Below are positions 26,304 to 35,852 of a stretch of DNA of 64,000 bases, one piece after another. Location: positions 558,001 through 622,000 of the forward strand of contig NZ_BMJH01000003.1 in NCBI RefSeq assembly GCF_014643175.1, in the 5' to 3' direction. A program made the translations under genes and the position numbers. This DNA is from Hoyosella rhizosphaerae. Lineage in GTDB: Bacteria; Actinomycetota; Actinomycetes; Mycobacteriales; Mycobacteriaceae. The number at the start of each line of letters is the position of its first letter. The first letter of the stretch is position 1. The notes beneath the pieces are model-generated. The model made no database searches and was not told the origin of the DNA. It worked only from the letters and a program-made list of their open reading frames with translations.

Positions 26304-27401
26304 GTGAGTGCTATTGCCCTGTTATCCCTGGTGGGAGGCTTTGTTCTCCTCGTTGGCGGCGGCGAGTTCCTCGTCCGTGGCGCCACCTCCCTTGCCCGTA
26401 GCATCGGTATGTCTGCGCTTGTTGTCGGCCTCACTGTGGTGTCGTTCGCGACATCCGCGCCAGAGCTCGCAGTGAGCACTGGTGCTGCGCTGAGCGGGTA
26501 TCCCGGGCTAGCCATTGGTAACGTCGTGGGCTCGAATATCGCCAACATTTTCCTTATTCTCGGCGTCGGTGCCCTTATGGCTCCGTTGATCGTGAAGTCC
26601 CAGATCATCCGGGTTGATATTCCGATCATGATCGGGTTCTCGGTGGTACTGCTCGTCGTTGCGCTCGACGGGTCGATCAGCCGTGTCAACGGAATCATCC
26701 TGTTTGTGATGCTCTTGATTTACTTGGCGGTCACGGTGACGTCGGCTCAACGGTCCCCCCGACCGGAGGTGGAGGACGACGTCGCACCAGTTATTGAATC
26801 CGATTCGCGCGCAAAACAAGCGGCCATGAGCACGCTTCTTGTGGTGATCGGCGTTGGACTGCTTGTTGTCGGCGCACAACTATTGGTCAACGGCGCCACC
26901 AGCATCGCCGCAGCGTTTGGCCTCAGCGACCTGGTTATCGGTCTCACTGTCGTTGCTATTGGTACTTCGCTGCCGGAGCTGGCGACGGCCGTCATCGCTG
27001 TGCGTAAGGGCGAGGTGGATATCGCTGTGGGCAACATTGTGGGTAGCAACATTTTCAACATCGGTGCGGTGCTTGGCATCACCGCTGTGATTGCACCCAG
27101 TGGTATCGAAGTCGCGCCTGGTGCTGTTGGGTTCGACATCCCGATCATGATCGCCGTGGCGCTCGTACTGCTCCCCGTCGCATTTACGGGCCTCGCGATT
27201 GCCCGCTGGGAAGGCGGCGTTTTTGTTGTCTTCTACGCCGCTTACCTTGGGTACCTCGTGCTCGATGCCACGGACCACGATGCGCTCGAGCCATTTGGTG
27301 CCGCAATGCTGTGGTTCGTCATCCCGATTACCGCGTTCTGGCTGGTGTTGCTCGCGGCGCATGAGGGGCGTAAACGGCTCGCGGGTTCACTACGGCGATG
27401 A
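26304..27401 (+). CDS. Na+/Ca2+ exchanger family protein (CaCA, YrbG-like)
   Basis: A 365-residue membrane protein with about ten hydrophobic segments. The two alpha repeats that form the ion site are clear: GLTVVSFATSAPELAVS near residue 42 and GLTVVAIGTSLPELATAV near residue 213, each followed by GNVVGSNIANIF or GNIVGSNIFNIG. This is the hallmark of the calcium:cation antiporter superfamily, bacterial YrbG branch. It would exchange Ca2+ for Na+ or H+ at the cytoplasmic membrane. GTG start, with TACCGT upstream, compatible with a leaderless transcript. Confidence 0.9.
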   Translation: MSAIALLSLVGGFVLLVGGGEFLVRGATSLARSIGMSALVVGLTVVSFATSAPELAVSTGAALSGYPGLAIGNVVGSNIANIFLILGVGALMAPLIVKSQIIRVDIPIMIGFSVVLLVVALDGSISRVNGIILFVMLLIYLAVTVTSAQRSPRPEVEDDVAPVIESDSRAKQAAMSTLLVVIGVGLLVVGAQLLVNGATSIAAAFGLSDLVIGLTVVAIGTSLPELATAVIAVRKGEVDIAVGNIVGSNIFNIGAVLGITAVIAPSGIEVAPGAVGFDIPIMIAVALVLLPVAFTGLAIARWEGGVFVVFYAAYLGYLVLDATDHDALEPFGAAMLWFVIPITAFWLVLLAAHEGRKRLAGSLRR

Positions 27402-27656
27402 GCCTTCGTAGCGGTCGGCGATAGCGACGGTCCGATCACGTAGCTCCGCGCGCAACGCCTCCGGTGCGAGAACTTAACCCTGGCACCCACTGGGATGTGG
27501 TTCGCCGAGAGGAATTGTGCACACCGCTCGTCCCAGAACCTGTCTAGGCCGAACTCGAAAGAACCGCAATCGCGTATTACGACCTCGGCGAGCACTTAGC
27601 GCAGCGCTTCAACGTGGGCACTCTTGCGGTAGCCGACTGCGCAATCCGGTGGCAAT
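27402..27656 (-). pseudogene. Relics of regulator C-termini
   Basis: On the minus strand short pieces such as CGSFEFGLDRFWD (like the end of TetR-type regulators) and, in a shifted frame, ALRAELRDRTVAIADRYEGS (like the end of WYL-domain regulators) can be read. Each is too short for certainty, and no start or complete domain is present. I take this as debris of one or two regulator genes. Confidence 0.3.
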
Positions 27657-28949
27657 ATGATCGGCATGCAGACGCCCATCATCGACTACATCAACCTGCT
27701 GCTCGAGACGGTCGGCGAGGATTCAGGCGAGGTCGCCTCCTACATCCCTGAGCTCGCACGCGCCGACCCTGACCGACTCGCGATCGCGATGGCGACGCTC
27801 GATGGAGAGGTGTACGTCGCGGGTGATTGCGACGTGGAGTTCACTATCCAATCGATCTCAAAGCCGTTCACGTACGCGCTGGCGATTGCCGACCAGGGCC
27901 TCGACGTCGTGCTCAAGCACATCGATGTCGAGCCATCTGGAGACGCCTTCAACGAGATATCCCTCGATCCCGTCACCGGCAAGCCAAGAAACCCGATGAT
28001 CAACGCTGGAGCCATCGCATCTCACGCGCTCGTTCGTGGCGACGACGCCGAAGCGCGCGTCGAGCGCATCCTCGAGCTATACGGTCGCCTTGCGGGACGA
28101 CCGCTGACGATTGCGGAGGATGTCTTCGAGTCCGAGCTTTCTGAGGCTGACCGGAATATGGCGCTCGCTTACATGCTGCGCACCGCCGGAACACTCGACG
28201 GCGACCCCACTGATGTCGTGCGAGGCTACACCCGGCAATGCTCCGTCTCAGTTACAGTGCGCGACCTCGCGCGGATGGCGTCGGTCCTCGCTGCCGGTGG
28301 CAGGACACCTAACGGCGATCAGGTTATTGACTCCGATGTGAACCGGCAGGTGCTGAGCGTGATGGCGACGTGTGGCATGTACGACTCCGCGGGTGATTGG
28401 CTTACCTCTGTTGGGATACCCGCCAAGAGCGGCGTGGCGGGGGGCCTTATGGGCGTGCTGCCCGGCCAGGTCGGTATAGCCGTGTTCTCGCCCCGCCTCG
28501 ACGCACACGGTAATAGCTCGCGCGGCGTGCGCCTGTTCGAGCGCATGAACCGCGACTTGGGTCTACACCTCATGGCTGGACCTGAAACCTCTAGTTCGGT
28601 GTCGCGTCGGATTGAGCGCGACGGTGCCACGGTGCACGAGATCATGGGCGACCTCCACTTCAGTGAGGGTGAGCAAGTGCTACGCGTCTTCGCAAAAGAA
28701 CCACCAGGCGACACACCCGTCATCGTCGACTTAGACCGCGTACACCGCGCCAACGATATCGCGAGGCGTTCGGTGCTTGAGGGAATCCGGCGTCTCAACC
28801 TCGATGGTCACGACGTGCGGATCGTGGACCCGTGGGGTGTGCTGGGCACCGCCGAGACTGGTACGGGAGAGCTTGTGCGCGGCGAGCAGGCACGTGGCGG
28901 GTACGTGCCAGCGTCGTACCCCGACGTCGAGAGCGCATTGCGCGGCTGA
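27657..28949 (+). CDS. glsA: Glutaminase A with C-terminal STAS domain
   Basis: A 430-residue protein (ATG 27657; a second ATG three codons on is equally possible). Residues 1-300 are a serine-dependent beta-lactamase-fold glutaminase: FTIQSISKPF supplies the Ser-x-x-Lys pair, NPMINAGAIASHAL binds substrate, and SVGIPAKSGVAGGLMGVLPG is the Lys-Ser-Gly motif. It converts glutamine to glutamate and ammonia in the cytoplasm. Residues ~320-425 (VHEIMGDLHFSEGEQVLRVF, VIVDLDRVHRAND, GHDVRIVDPWGVL) form a STAS domain, as in the longer actinobacterial GlsA forms, probably for regulation. It stands alone between relics and the convergent aminotransferase gene. Confidence 0.9.
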   Translation: MIGMQTPIIDYINLLLETVGEDSGEVASYIPELARADPDRLAIAMATLDGEVYVAGDCDVEFTIQSISKPFTYALAIADQGLDVVLKHIDVEPSGDAFNEISLDPVTGKPRNPMINAGAIASHALVRGDDAEARVERILELYGRLAGRPLTIAEDVFESELSEADRNMALAYMLRTAGTLDGDPTDVVRGYTRQCSVSVTVRDLARMASVLAAGGRTPNGDQVIDSDVNRQVLSVMATCGMYDSAGDWLTSVGIPAKSGVAGGLMGVLPGQVGIAVFSPRLDAHGNSSRGVRLFERMNRDLGLHLMAGPETSSSVSRRIERDGATVHEIMGDLHFSEGEQVLRVFAKEPPGDTPVIVDLDRVHRANDIARRSVLEGIRRLNLDGHDVRIVDPWGVLGTAETGTGELVRGEQARGGYVPASYPDVESALRG

Positions 28950-29049
28950 CGCAGCCAACGCGATCCGCACGAATCGGCTGCCCTAAGTTGCCGACCTAGC
29001 GGACCAATACGGCCTCACCGTCATCAGCTGCTGCGACCAAGACTGTTTC

Positions 29050-30216
29050 TCAACGCCCCGCATCGATCTGCAATAGCGGCGACATGCGGTCGATAGCTGC
29101 GTGCATGTCAGAGGTGCTTCCAGCGAAGCATAAGCGGATGCTGGTGTGGCCGTGGACGGTGTCGAAATCAATTCCTGGAGCTACTGCGACACCGGTCTTG
29201 TCGAGCAGTTGGGCACTCCATCGCGTGGAGTCGTTAGTGAATTCTGAGATGTCGGCGTAGAGGTAAAACGCCCCGTCGGCTGGTGCGAATTGGGTAATCC
29301 CGCAGTCCCTCAGTCCGTCGATAAGGATGTCGCGGTTGCGTTGATATCGGGCGACATGTCCGTCGAGTTCGGCCAGTGATTCGTCGCAAAATGCGGCCAT
29401 GGCGGCGTACTGGGACACGGCGGGTGGGCAGACGGTGAGGTTGCTCGCGAGCCTGTTGGTGACGTCCCGGTAGCGTTCGGGGATGATCATCCATCCGAGT
29501 CTCCACCCCGTCATGGAGAAGTATTTTGACACTGATCCGATGACGACGGCGTTGGGTGACGAGGCCCGCGCACAGGACTCGGTGTATTCGCCGAAGCTGA
29601 TGCCGTGATAGATCTCGTCAGAGATGAGCAGGGTTCCGTGTTTGTCACACCATTGGGCAATTGCGGCGAGCTCATCAGCATCGATGATAGTTCCGGTGGG
29701 GTTGGCAGGGCTGGCCACAATCAGCCCGGCGGGCGGTTGTTCGAGTGCCTCAAGTTGCGCCACGGTGGGTTGGAATCGTGTTTCCGGCCCGCAGTCCAGT
29801 TCGTGCACACGGCAACCGAGGGCTTGGAGCACGTTGCGGTACGCGGGATAGCCGGGCCGGGCCATGACGACGGTGTCTCCGACATCAAACGCTGCGAGGA
29901 ACAGCACCGTGAACGCACCGGATGAGCCTGTGGTGATGACGACATCGTCGGGGCTAACCGTCACTCCGACGCGGCGCTGGTAATAGTCGGCGATCGTTTC
30001 TTTCAACGGGCGAATCCCGGTTGATTCGGTGTATCCCAACACCTCCGATGTCACCGCATTGTGTGCGGCTCGAAGCACCGGAGCGGGCGCGGGCGTTGAG
30101 GGCTGCCCTGCCGCCAGAGCGATCACATCTCCGTGGGTCCGTTGGCGTTCGGCCGCCGCCCGCCACACATCCATGACGTAGAACGGGGCGATGGCGGACC
30201 TGTCAGAAATGCGCAC
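29050..30216 (-). CDS. Aminotransferase class I/II (PLP-dependent)
   Basis: A 388-residue fold-type I aminotransferase. VVITTGSSGAFTVLFLAAFD is the phosphate-binding loop region, ASPANPTGTIID the substrate Asn loop, LLISDEIYHGISFG the Asp/Tyr pair contacting the cofactor ring, and SVSKYFSMTGWRLGW the Schiff-base lysine. RLCFAGS near the C-terminus supplies the carboxylate-binding arginine. It probably acts on a common amino acid, of the aspartate/alanine aminotransferase-like group; the substrate is not determined. The GTG start is 18 bases upstream of purD's stop on the same strand, so it may be co-transcribed with purD. Confidence 0.85.
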   Translation of the reverse strand: MRISDRSAIAPFYVMDVWRAAAERQRTHGDVIALAAGQPSTPAPAPVLRAAHNAVTSEVLGYTESTGIRPLKETIADYYQRRVGVTVSPDDVVITTGSSGAFTVLFLAAFDVGDTVVMARPGYPAYRNVLQALGCRVHELDCGPETRFQPTVAQLEALEQPPAGLIVASPANPTGTIIDADELAAIAQWCDKHGTLLISDEIYHGISFGEYTESCARASSPNAVVIGSVSKYFSMTGWRLGWMIIPERYRDVTNRLASNLTVCPPAVSQYAAMAAFCDESLAELDGHVARYQRNRDILIDGLRDCGITQFAPADGAFYLYADISEFTNDSTRWSAQLLDKTGVAVAPGIDFDTVHGHTSIRLCFAGSTSDMHAAIDRMSPLLQIDAGR

Positions 30217-30234
30217 CTCTTCACCGTAGCGGTA

Positions 30235-31488
30235 TCAGAGGGAAATGCGCCCCTCAGCTGCTGCACGCCCGATGTCGGTGCGGAAGTGCCCACCGCGCAA
30301 CGTGACTTTGCTGATCTTGTCGTAGGCGTCAGCCCGCGCTGCGTCGAGATCCGCGCCGTACCCGACCACGCTTAGCACTCGGCCACCCGCTGAGACGAGG
30401 TCGCCGTCAGCGTTGCGAGCGGTACCGGCGTGGAGAACTCCGTCGATATCTGCGCCTGTGATGACGTCACCCGTGCGAGGTGAGGCAGGGTAGTTTTCAG
30501 CGGCGAGCACTACGGTGACCGCGCTGCCGTCTTTCCACTTCAGCGGCGCGACGTTACCGAGTTCACCAGTAGCTGTTGCGTGCAATAGACCCGCGAGCGG
30601 GGTATCGAGAAGTTCGAGAACAACCTGTGTTTCTGGGTCACCGAAACGGCAGTTGAACTCCACCACAGCTGGGCCTTCATCATCGATTGCGAGGCCTGCG
30701 TAGAGAAGCCCACTGAAGGGGCAGCCGCGCTCGACCATTTCCTTCGCTACCGGTTCCACAACCTCGTGAACGATCCGGTCAACCATGCCCTCAGGCAGCC
30801 ACGGCAACGGTGCGTAGGCACCCATTCCGCCGGTGTTGGGGCCAGCGTCGTTGTCCCCCACCCGCTTGTGGTCTTGCGCCGGAGCCAGCGGAACTACAGT
30901 CTCGCCGTCGACGAGACAGAACAGGGAAACCTCCGGGCCGTTGAGGAACGACTCGAACAACACCGGGTGGCCTTTTTCAAGCAGTTCAGCGGCGTGATCG
31001 CGCGCAACCAGGCGATCAGCACTGACGACGACGCCCTTGCCTCCAGCCAAGCGATCGTCCTTAACCACCCAGGTGGGACCAAATCGATCCATGGTGGCGT
31101 CGAGCGCGGCAGGTGAATCCACGATTTCAGCTCGCGCTGTTCGGACACCGGCCTCGGCCATGATGTCTTTAGCGAACGCCTTCGAACCTTCGATCTGAGC
31201 TGCTGCTGCGGACGGACCAAAACATGGCACACCAATCTTGCGCACAGCATCGGCAACACCGAGCACAAGCGGAACCTCCGGCCCCACAACCACGAGGTCT
31301 GGGGTCCAGTCACGCACTAGCGCTACAACGTCATCTGTGGATGCGGCGTCAACATCCCTCTGCTCAGCCACAGCGGCCGTACCTGCGTTGCCTGGGGCGC
31401 ACAACAGATCCGTCACCGCCGGGTCGCGCCTCAGCGCCAGCAGTAGGGCATGTTCACGGGCACCGGAACCAATCACGAGAACTCGCAC
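30235..31488 (-). CDS. purD: Phosphoribosylamine-glycine ligase
   Basis: A 417-residue ATP-grasp enzyme that joins glycine to phosphoribosylamine in purine synthesis. The start is GTG 31488 ([20 protein letters not shown]), the conserved N-terminus of PurD; the open frame runs on to 32064 but that extension overlaps the HIT gene and has no similarity. Motifs: [15 protein letters not shown] (ATP loop), [17 protein letters not shown] and [14 protein letters not shown] (metal and substrate). Length is normal. TAGGCT eight bases upstream suggests a leaderless transcript. Usually purD is followed by purB in relatives; here it is followed by an aminotransferase gene. Confidence 0.95.
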   Translation of the reverse strand: MRVLVIGSGAREHALLLALRRDPAVTDLLCAPGNAGTAAVAEQRDVDAASTDDVVALVRDWTPDLVVVGPEVPLVLGVADAVRKIGVPCFGPSAAAAQIEGSKAFAKDIMAEAGVRTARAEIVDSPAALDATMDRFGPTWVVKDDRLAGGKGVVVSADRLVARDHAAELLEKGHPVLFESFLNGPEVSLFCLVDGETVVPLAPAQDHKRVGDNDAGPNTGGMGAYAPLPWLPEGMVDRIVHEVVEPVAKEMVERGCPFSGLLYAGLAIDDEGPAVVEFNCRFGDPETQVVLELLDTPLAGLLHATATGELGNVAPLKWKDGSAVTVVLAAENYPASPRTGDVITGADIDGVLHAGTARNADGDLVSAGGRVLSVVGYGADLDAARADAYDKISKVTLRGGHFRTDIGRAAAEGRISL

Positions 31489-31599
31489 GGTTCCCAAGCC
31501 TACGTCGTCAGACTCCAAATCGAGACATCGGGACGCCGTTTTTCCGACAACCCGACTCTGGTAGTGGCGAATCTGCTTCCGATGCCACATGCTCAACAC

Positions 31600-32031
31600 A
31601 TGGCAACCCTGTTCAGCAAAATCATTGCCGGGGAAATCCCTGGCCGCTTCATTTGGGCCGACGACGATGTCGTGGCGTTCCTCACCATTGCACCGGTCGC
31701 GCCTGGCCACACCCTCGTAGTTCCGCGCCAAGAAGTGGATCAGTGGCAAGACGTCGACCCCGCGTTGTTCGCGCGGTGCACCGAAGTTGCCCAGAAGATC
31801 GGCCAAGGCGTCCGCAAAGCATGGGATGCACCACGCGCAGGACTGCTCATCGCGGGGATCGAGGTGCCACACCTGCACCTCCATGTGTTTCCCGCATGGT
31901 CGATTCAAGATTTCGATCTGTCGCTCGCCAAACCTGGAGTCGATGCGGAAATGGATGCTGCGGCGGACAAACTTCGCGCAGCTCTGCGGGACCTCGGCTT
32001 CGGTGACACCGTAACTTCGAAAGCACCGTAG
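31600..32031 (+). CDS. HIT-family hydrolase
   Basis: A 143-residue protein from ATG 31600 ([20 protein letters not shown]), the usual HIT N-terminus. The nucleotide-binding histidine triad reads [12 protein letters not shown] (HxHxHxx). HIT proteins hydrolyse nucleoside phosphoramidates or dinucleoside polyphosphates in the cytosol. Divergent from purD with a 110-base gap. An open extension upstream (from 31450) lies over the purD start and is rejected. Confidence 0.9.
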   Translation: MATLFSKIIAGEIPGRFIWADDDVVAFLTIAPVAPGHTLVVPRQEVDQWQDVDPALFARCTEVAQKIGQGVRKAWDAPRAGLLIAGIEVPHLHLHVFPAWSIQDFDLSLAKPGVDAEMDAAADKLRAALRDLGFGDTVTSKAP

Positions 32032-32115
32032 CTTCCGTAAAGCCGTTTGCATTACGTACGTCACATCGAGAGCTGCACTACAGCGCGGTGAGCGGGCAAA
32101 AACTACTATTCGGTC

Positions 32116-32829
32116 ATGAACTTGTTCGCATTAGTAGCCGTACCCGCGCGCGTAGGTATCGCCGCAACGGGCGCCGTCATTGAGATTGCCACAGACACGG
32201 CGTCCACTGCGGCTGCCGAAGCGAACAATGTCCTGCGCCTCATTGACCCCCGTGGGCCACTTGAACTGCTGCAACGCGTGTCCGACAGTGCGTCAGACGA
32301 CCGCGTGCTCGGCCGCGTGCTCGACCCCGAAGGCCCGGTTGAGCGGCTCATGGCTCGCGATGGAGTGCTTGATCGTCTCAGCGAACCGGGCGGCATCCTC
32401 GATCGACTTCTAGCCCAGGACGGCCTTGTCGAGCGGCTCATCGAACGCGACGGACTACTCGACAAAATCCTCGAAAAAGATGGAGCACTCGAACGCCTCA
32501 TTCAGCCTGAAGGGCCGTTGGAGAACCTCCTGAAAAAGAACGGCATTCTCGACAACCTGCTGTCGGAGAACAGTTCTGTCGAACGCGTGCTTAAGCAAGG
32601 CGGGACACTTGACCAGCTGATTTCGTTGTCCGACAGCCTCGACCGCCTCGGCCCTAGCCTTGACTTGCTCGCTAATAGCGTTGGTGCGCTGCAAGATGCG
32701 ATGGGGATTGTTAACGGCGCAGTCAGCCCCGTCGGTGACCTTGTCTCCATGCTGCCGGGCCGCCGCCGCAAACCACGAGCAGTCGCGACGGCACCAGTAC
32801 CGCTCAGCATCTCGGGCGACCCCGCTTAA
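32116..32829 (+). CDS. Protein of tandem ten-residue repeats
   Basis: A 237-residue protein; TACTAT six bases before ATG 32116 suggests a leaderless transcript. After a short hydrophobic N-terminus ([20 protein letters not shown]), residues ~45-160 consist of about eleven repeats of a ten-residue unit, consensus DGxLERLLxx, for example [30 protein letters not shown] and [10 protein letters not shown]. This pattern would give a regular solenoid or extended amphipathic helix with Leu and Ile facing one side. The C-terminus is helical and ends in a basic RRRKPRA patch. No enzyme motif. It could be a membrane-associated scaffold in the cell envelope; I do not know a characterised homologue. Confidence 0.75.
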   Translation: MNLFALVAVPARVGIAATGAVIEIATDTASTAAAEANNVLRLIDPRGPLELLQRVSDSASDDRVLGRVLDPEGPVERLMARDGVLDRLSEPGGILDRLLAQDGLVERLIERDGLLDKILEKDGALERLIQPEGPLENLLKKNGILDNLLSENSSVERVLKQGGTLDQLISLSDSLDRLGPSLDLLANSVGALQDAMGIVNGAVSPVGDLVSMLPGRRRKPRAVATAPVPLSISGDPA

Positions 32830-32933
32830 TGCGCTCTCGGTTTAACCCTCTTGGTCAAACCCACTGCCCCACCGTGCCTCTCGCCCTAGGATCGTTTCTG
32901 ACACCCGTCTAGAAACACCAGGGAGACGCCATC

Positions 32934-33332
32934 ATGAACCGACATGCTGTGCGGGCCACGCTCGCCACCGCTATTGCAGCACCACTGTTTTTTGTGGCCC
33001 CCGCGTTAAGCGCAGCAGCACCCACCGCCGAGGCGAAGGGTGACGGCGAAAACACCGTCGCGGTCACATTCACCAACCCAAGCAACGAACCGGCTAGCTG
33101 TGGTGCGCTCGTCCACTTCTTCAGCACACCACTATCGTCGTTTGGGTGGCCACCGGTTGTACTTGTGGCTCCTCAAGGAACGACTACGCAGCAGATTCCT
33201 TTTGTGAGCGGCGGGATCCACACGGTTTCCTGGTGGTGCGATGTACCTGGTGAGCAACTACACACCGGCCAGATTGGCCCAGTTGCCGTCGGTGGTGCCT
33301 CCGAATCCATCCTCGGCTTCTTCGGATCCTAA
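32934..33332 (+). CDS. Small secreted protein
   Basis: A 132-residue protein with AGGGAG ten bases before the ATG. A cleavable signal peptide is clear: MNRHAVRATLATAIAAPLFF followed by VAPALSAAAPTAEA. The mature part of about 100 residues is rich in Val, Pro, Gly and Trp and contains two cysteines (ASCGALVHF and WWCDVPG) that may pair, giving a beta-sandwich-like small domain. No known family recognised. Exported to the cell wall or medium. Confidence 0.75.
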   Translation: MNRHAVRATLATAIAAPLFFVAPALSAAAPTAEAKGDGENTVAVTFTNPSNEPASCGALVHFFSTPLSSFGWPPVVLVAPQGTTTQQIPFVSGGIHTVSWWCDVPGEQLHTGQIGPVAVGGASESILGFFGS

Positions 33333-33352
33333 AGACGTCACAGCACCGTGGC

Positions 33353-34075
33353 CTACACGCTGAGGTGCTTGTCGAAGAACGCGAAGACGCGTTTCCAGGC
33401 ATCGTCTGCCGCCTCTGCGCCGTAGTGAAACCCTGTCACTTTGAGCAGAGGCGTCGCCGGGCCATAGTCCAGTTTGTTGACGAAACTGTGTCCCACACCC
33501 GGATACGTTTTGACGTCGTACTCCACACCATGCGCTTCAAGTGCCTTCACCAGGCGCTTCTCGCCGCGCGGCAACAGAGGATCGCGTTTACCGAAGCTCG
33601 CCACTACCGGGCAAGCACCATCCAAGGCTTCGTGCAATCCCTTCGGCACGACACCATAGAAGGGTGCGCTCGCATCAAAGCCTTTGGGCGCCATAACAAG
33701 AGCGAATCCACCGCCCATGCAGAACCCCACGATGCCAACAGCGCCCGTGCAGTCGTCGCGTTGCAGCAAAAACTCGCGAGCCGCGAGCAGATCGTCAACG
33801 GCTTGCCCTCGGCGCGCAATCAGATCCTTGAACACCCGGCGCACGCAGCGCATCTTGCCGATCCTTGAATCGCCGCCGCGGGAAAACAGATCCGGCGCGA
33901 CCACGACGTAGCCCTGGTCCGCGACGCGTTGACAGATGTCCTTGGTGTCATCCGACAAACCAATCGCATCGTGAACGACCACCACCCCGGGCAGCGGACC
34001 TGAACTGGACTCAGGGTGGAAAAGATACGCGGTCATGTCCCCACCCGATGTGTGCAACGAAAATTCGCTCACCAC
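33353..34075 (-). CDS. Dienelactone hydrolase family protein
   Basis: A 240-residue alpha/beta hydrolase. GVVVVHDAIGLSDDTKDICQ is the oxyanion-hole region, VGIVGFCMGGGFALVM the elbow with a cysteine nucleophile, and YPGVGHSFVN the catalytic histidine, as in dienelactone hydrolases of the chlorocatechol pathway. In this context there is no aromatic degradation cluster, so it is more likely a general carboxyl-ester hydrolase. Two successive GTG codons open the frame (34075 or 34072). Converges with the small secreted-protein gene, 20 bases away. Confidence 0.85.
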   Translation of the reverse strand: MVSEFSLHTSGGDMTAYLFHPESSSGPLPGVVVVHDAIGLSDDTKDICQRVADQGYVVVAPDLFSRGGDSRIGKMRCVRRVFKDLIARRGQAVDDLLAAREFLLQRDDCTGAVGIVGFCMGGGFALVMAPKGFDASAPFYGVVPKGLHEALDGACPVVASFGKRDPLLPRGEKRLVKALEAHGVEYDVKTYPGVGHSFVNKLDYGPATPLLKVTGFHYGAEAADDAWKRVFAFFDKHLSV

Positions 34076-34170
34076 AACACCTCCTCGTCACCCGCTATCC
34101 TGCCCTATGTGACACGTGCGCATGCGCAACGACCCCACTCATTCACGAACCGCTATTCAGGAGGCCTCAG

Positions 34171-35457
34171 ATGAGCGACGCGCCACCGCAAGCCGAATCG
34201 CTCTCCGATCTCCTCACTCGCCGAAGCGAAGCCAGGTCCAAAGACGACTACGACACCGTAATCGCGACGTCACGCGCCTTGTGGCAACGGTGGAGTGCCA
34301 CTCGGGAGTTTGATCAACTCCACGCAGACGCACGAGCAGAACGCGGCCACGCACGACGCAGCGACAACACCAACTACCTAGCGCTCAGCGAATCGGCCAT
34401 TGGCCTAGCACTTTTGCGCCGCAAAGAATACGACGACGCAGCAACATCGTTTCGCACGGCCACCAAGCTTTTCCGCGAGGTCGACAACGACGCGGAACTC
34501 GCCGTCGCCGAACACCACCTCGGTGAGGTGTACCAAAACCAGGGCAACATCGACGCGGCACGTCGCCACTTCCAGGCGGCGCTCGGTACATTCCGCAGCA
34601 AGAAGGCTGCCCTGTGGCTAGCGAAAGCCCACATCAAACTTGCCGAAACATACGCCCTCACCGACGATCAAACTCGTCAGCACTACAAGGAGGCGCTCAC
34701 TGCGCTGATGAGCGCGAAACGAGCAGGCGAAGCGGGCGAGTGCGCCATGCGACTCGCCTCTGCACACGCAGCTACCGGCGACACGAAAACGGCCATCAAA
34801 CTTTACGGGCAAGCTGCACAAGTCCTAGAGCACAGCAAGACCTTCCGGCTCCTCGCCAAATGCCAAGCTGAACTGGGCGCGTTGCTTGCCACCACCGGGA
34901 AGATCCGCGAATCAGAGTTCCAGTGGGATGAAGCTCGATCGACGAGCATGTCACTCCCCTACGATCCGATCACCGCTGTCGCCGACATCAGCATCGCACT
35001 GCTGTGGGATGAGCAGGCCCGCAAGAGCTACCAACGACCAGCCATCGTCGCCCACGCAGCACACCTGTTGCTGCCCGCGATGATGTATCTCACCGTCGTC
35101 CACGAGGAGCGCAAGCAGGCTTGGAACCCAACCTTGAAGACGCTTCTTACCTGGAGTGTCACCGCACTTCCCGGTGTCGACAACGGTCCGCTGCGAACGG
35201 CGCTGCGCGATTTTGCGCATCTCCACGACATCACGCTCGACGCGGAAGTATCGCGACCAAAGGGCACTCGTAAGCCCTACACTCCCGTCGTATTCACCTC
35301 GATTGCCGCGATCCTCAGCACGATCAAGGATGTCCCCACACCCAAGCTCACCCCAGATGCTTTTGCGACTCCCCTGCACAGCGCGCTCGAACCCTATGCG
35401 TCTGCGGTGCTGCGCCGTTACCCCAACAGCTTCCCCGGCGCCCAAGCAGAAAAATAG
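34171..35457 (+). CDS. TPR-like tetratricopeptide protein
   Basis: A 428-residue protein from ATG 34171 with a perfect AGGAGG six bases upstream; the upstream extension to 33865 is rejected because it overlaps the hydrolase gene. From residue ~70 to 250 it has paired helices of TPR type: LALLRRKEYDDAATSFRTAT, AVAEHHLGEVYQNQGNIDAA, RRHFQAALGTF and similar. TPR solenoids bind partner proteins. There is no membrane segment or signal. The C-terminal part lacks repeats. Neighbours give no clue to its partner. Confidence 0.8.
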   Translation: MSDAPPQAESLSDLLTRRSEARSKDDYDTVIATSRALWQRWSATREFDQLHADARAERGHARRSDNTNYLALSESAIGLALLRRKEYDDAATSFRTATKLFREVDNDAELAVAEHHLGEVYQNQGNIDAARRHFQAALGTFRSKKAALWLAKAHIKLAETYALTDDQTRQHYKEALTALMSAKRAGEAGECAMRLASAHAATGDTKTAIKLYGQAAQVLEHSKTFRLLAKCQAELGALLATTGKIRESEFQWDEARSTSMSLPYDPITAVADISIALLWDEQARKSYQRPAIVAHAAHLLLPAMMYLTVVHEERKQAWNPTLKTLLTWSVTALPGVDNGPLRTALRDFAHLHDITLDAEVSRPKGTRKPYTPVVFTSIAAILSTIKDVPTPKLTPDAFATPLHSALEPYASAVLRRYPNSFPGAQAEK

Positions 35458-35478
35458 CGCAGCTGGGACTTGGCTTCT

Positions 35479-35540
35479 CGGTTGTGTGCACAAACTAGCG
35501 CCTCAGCACCCGCAAATCTGCGAGTTTGTGCACACGACCG
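35479..35540. repeat. Intergenic inverted repeat with 18-bp arms
   Basis: CGGTTGTGTGCACAAACT (35479-35496) and AGTTTGTGCACACGACCG (35523-35540) are complementary except for one position and enclose 26 bases. The right arm end, GCACACGACCGGC, recurs as a direct repeat at 35558-35570. The design is that of a REP or MITE-like intergenic element rather than a simple terminator, although it could also terminate the TPR gene. Confidence 0.7.
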
Positions 35541-35575
35541 GCCCCGCGCAGACCACAGCACACGACCGGCGCACA

Positions 35576-35612
35576 ACAAAAAAGTCGCGACAACCCGAAA
35601 GTTGTCGCGACT
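35576..35612 (-). terminator. Terminator of tRNA-Thr
   Basis: A perfect 12-bp stem AGTCGCGACAAC / GTTGTCGCGACT (35583-35612, 6-base loop) followed on the minus strand by a run of seven T. It starts seven bases after the 3' end of the tRNA gene. Confidence 0.9.
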
Positions 35613-35618
35613 CTTAAG

Positions 35619-35691
35619 AGCTGGCGAGGGGACTTGAACCCCTAACCGCCCGATTACAAGTCGGGTGCGCTACCAATTGCGCCACGCCAGC
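35619..35691 (-). tRNA. trnT: tRNA-Thr (anticodon TGT)
   Basis: The minus strand folds as a full cloverleaf of 73 bases: acceptor GCTGGCG/CGCCAGC with discriminator T, D stem GCGC/GCGC, anticodon stem CCCGA/TCGGG with loop CTTGTAA (anticodon TGT, codon ACA), and the TTCAAGT T-loop on an AGGGG/CCCCT stem. No CCA is encoded. Confidence 0.95.
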
Positions 35692-35852
35692 ATCAGCCCC
35701 ATAGTGAAGCCAGAAGCCATAGTAGCGGTTAACTACCCAAGTTGCCGAATCGGGTGGTCACCGGTGTCGATCGAAGAAAATCTTCCAGCCCCAACACCAG
35801 ACTCACCTCATTGGTGCTGCCGCCCGACGCTTTACGTACTAGCGTTAGGAAC

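Noticed and set aside
30235..32064. purD reading frame extended by ~190 codons upstream
   Set aside because: PurD similarity begins at the GTG at 31488; the extension overlaps the divergent HIT gene and is a chance open frame.
33865..34170. N-terminal extension of the TPR-like protein
   Set aside because: It lies over the start of the hydrolase gene and its promoter, while a perfect AGGAGG precedes ATG 34171.
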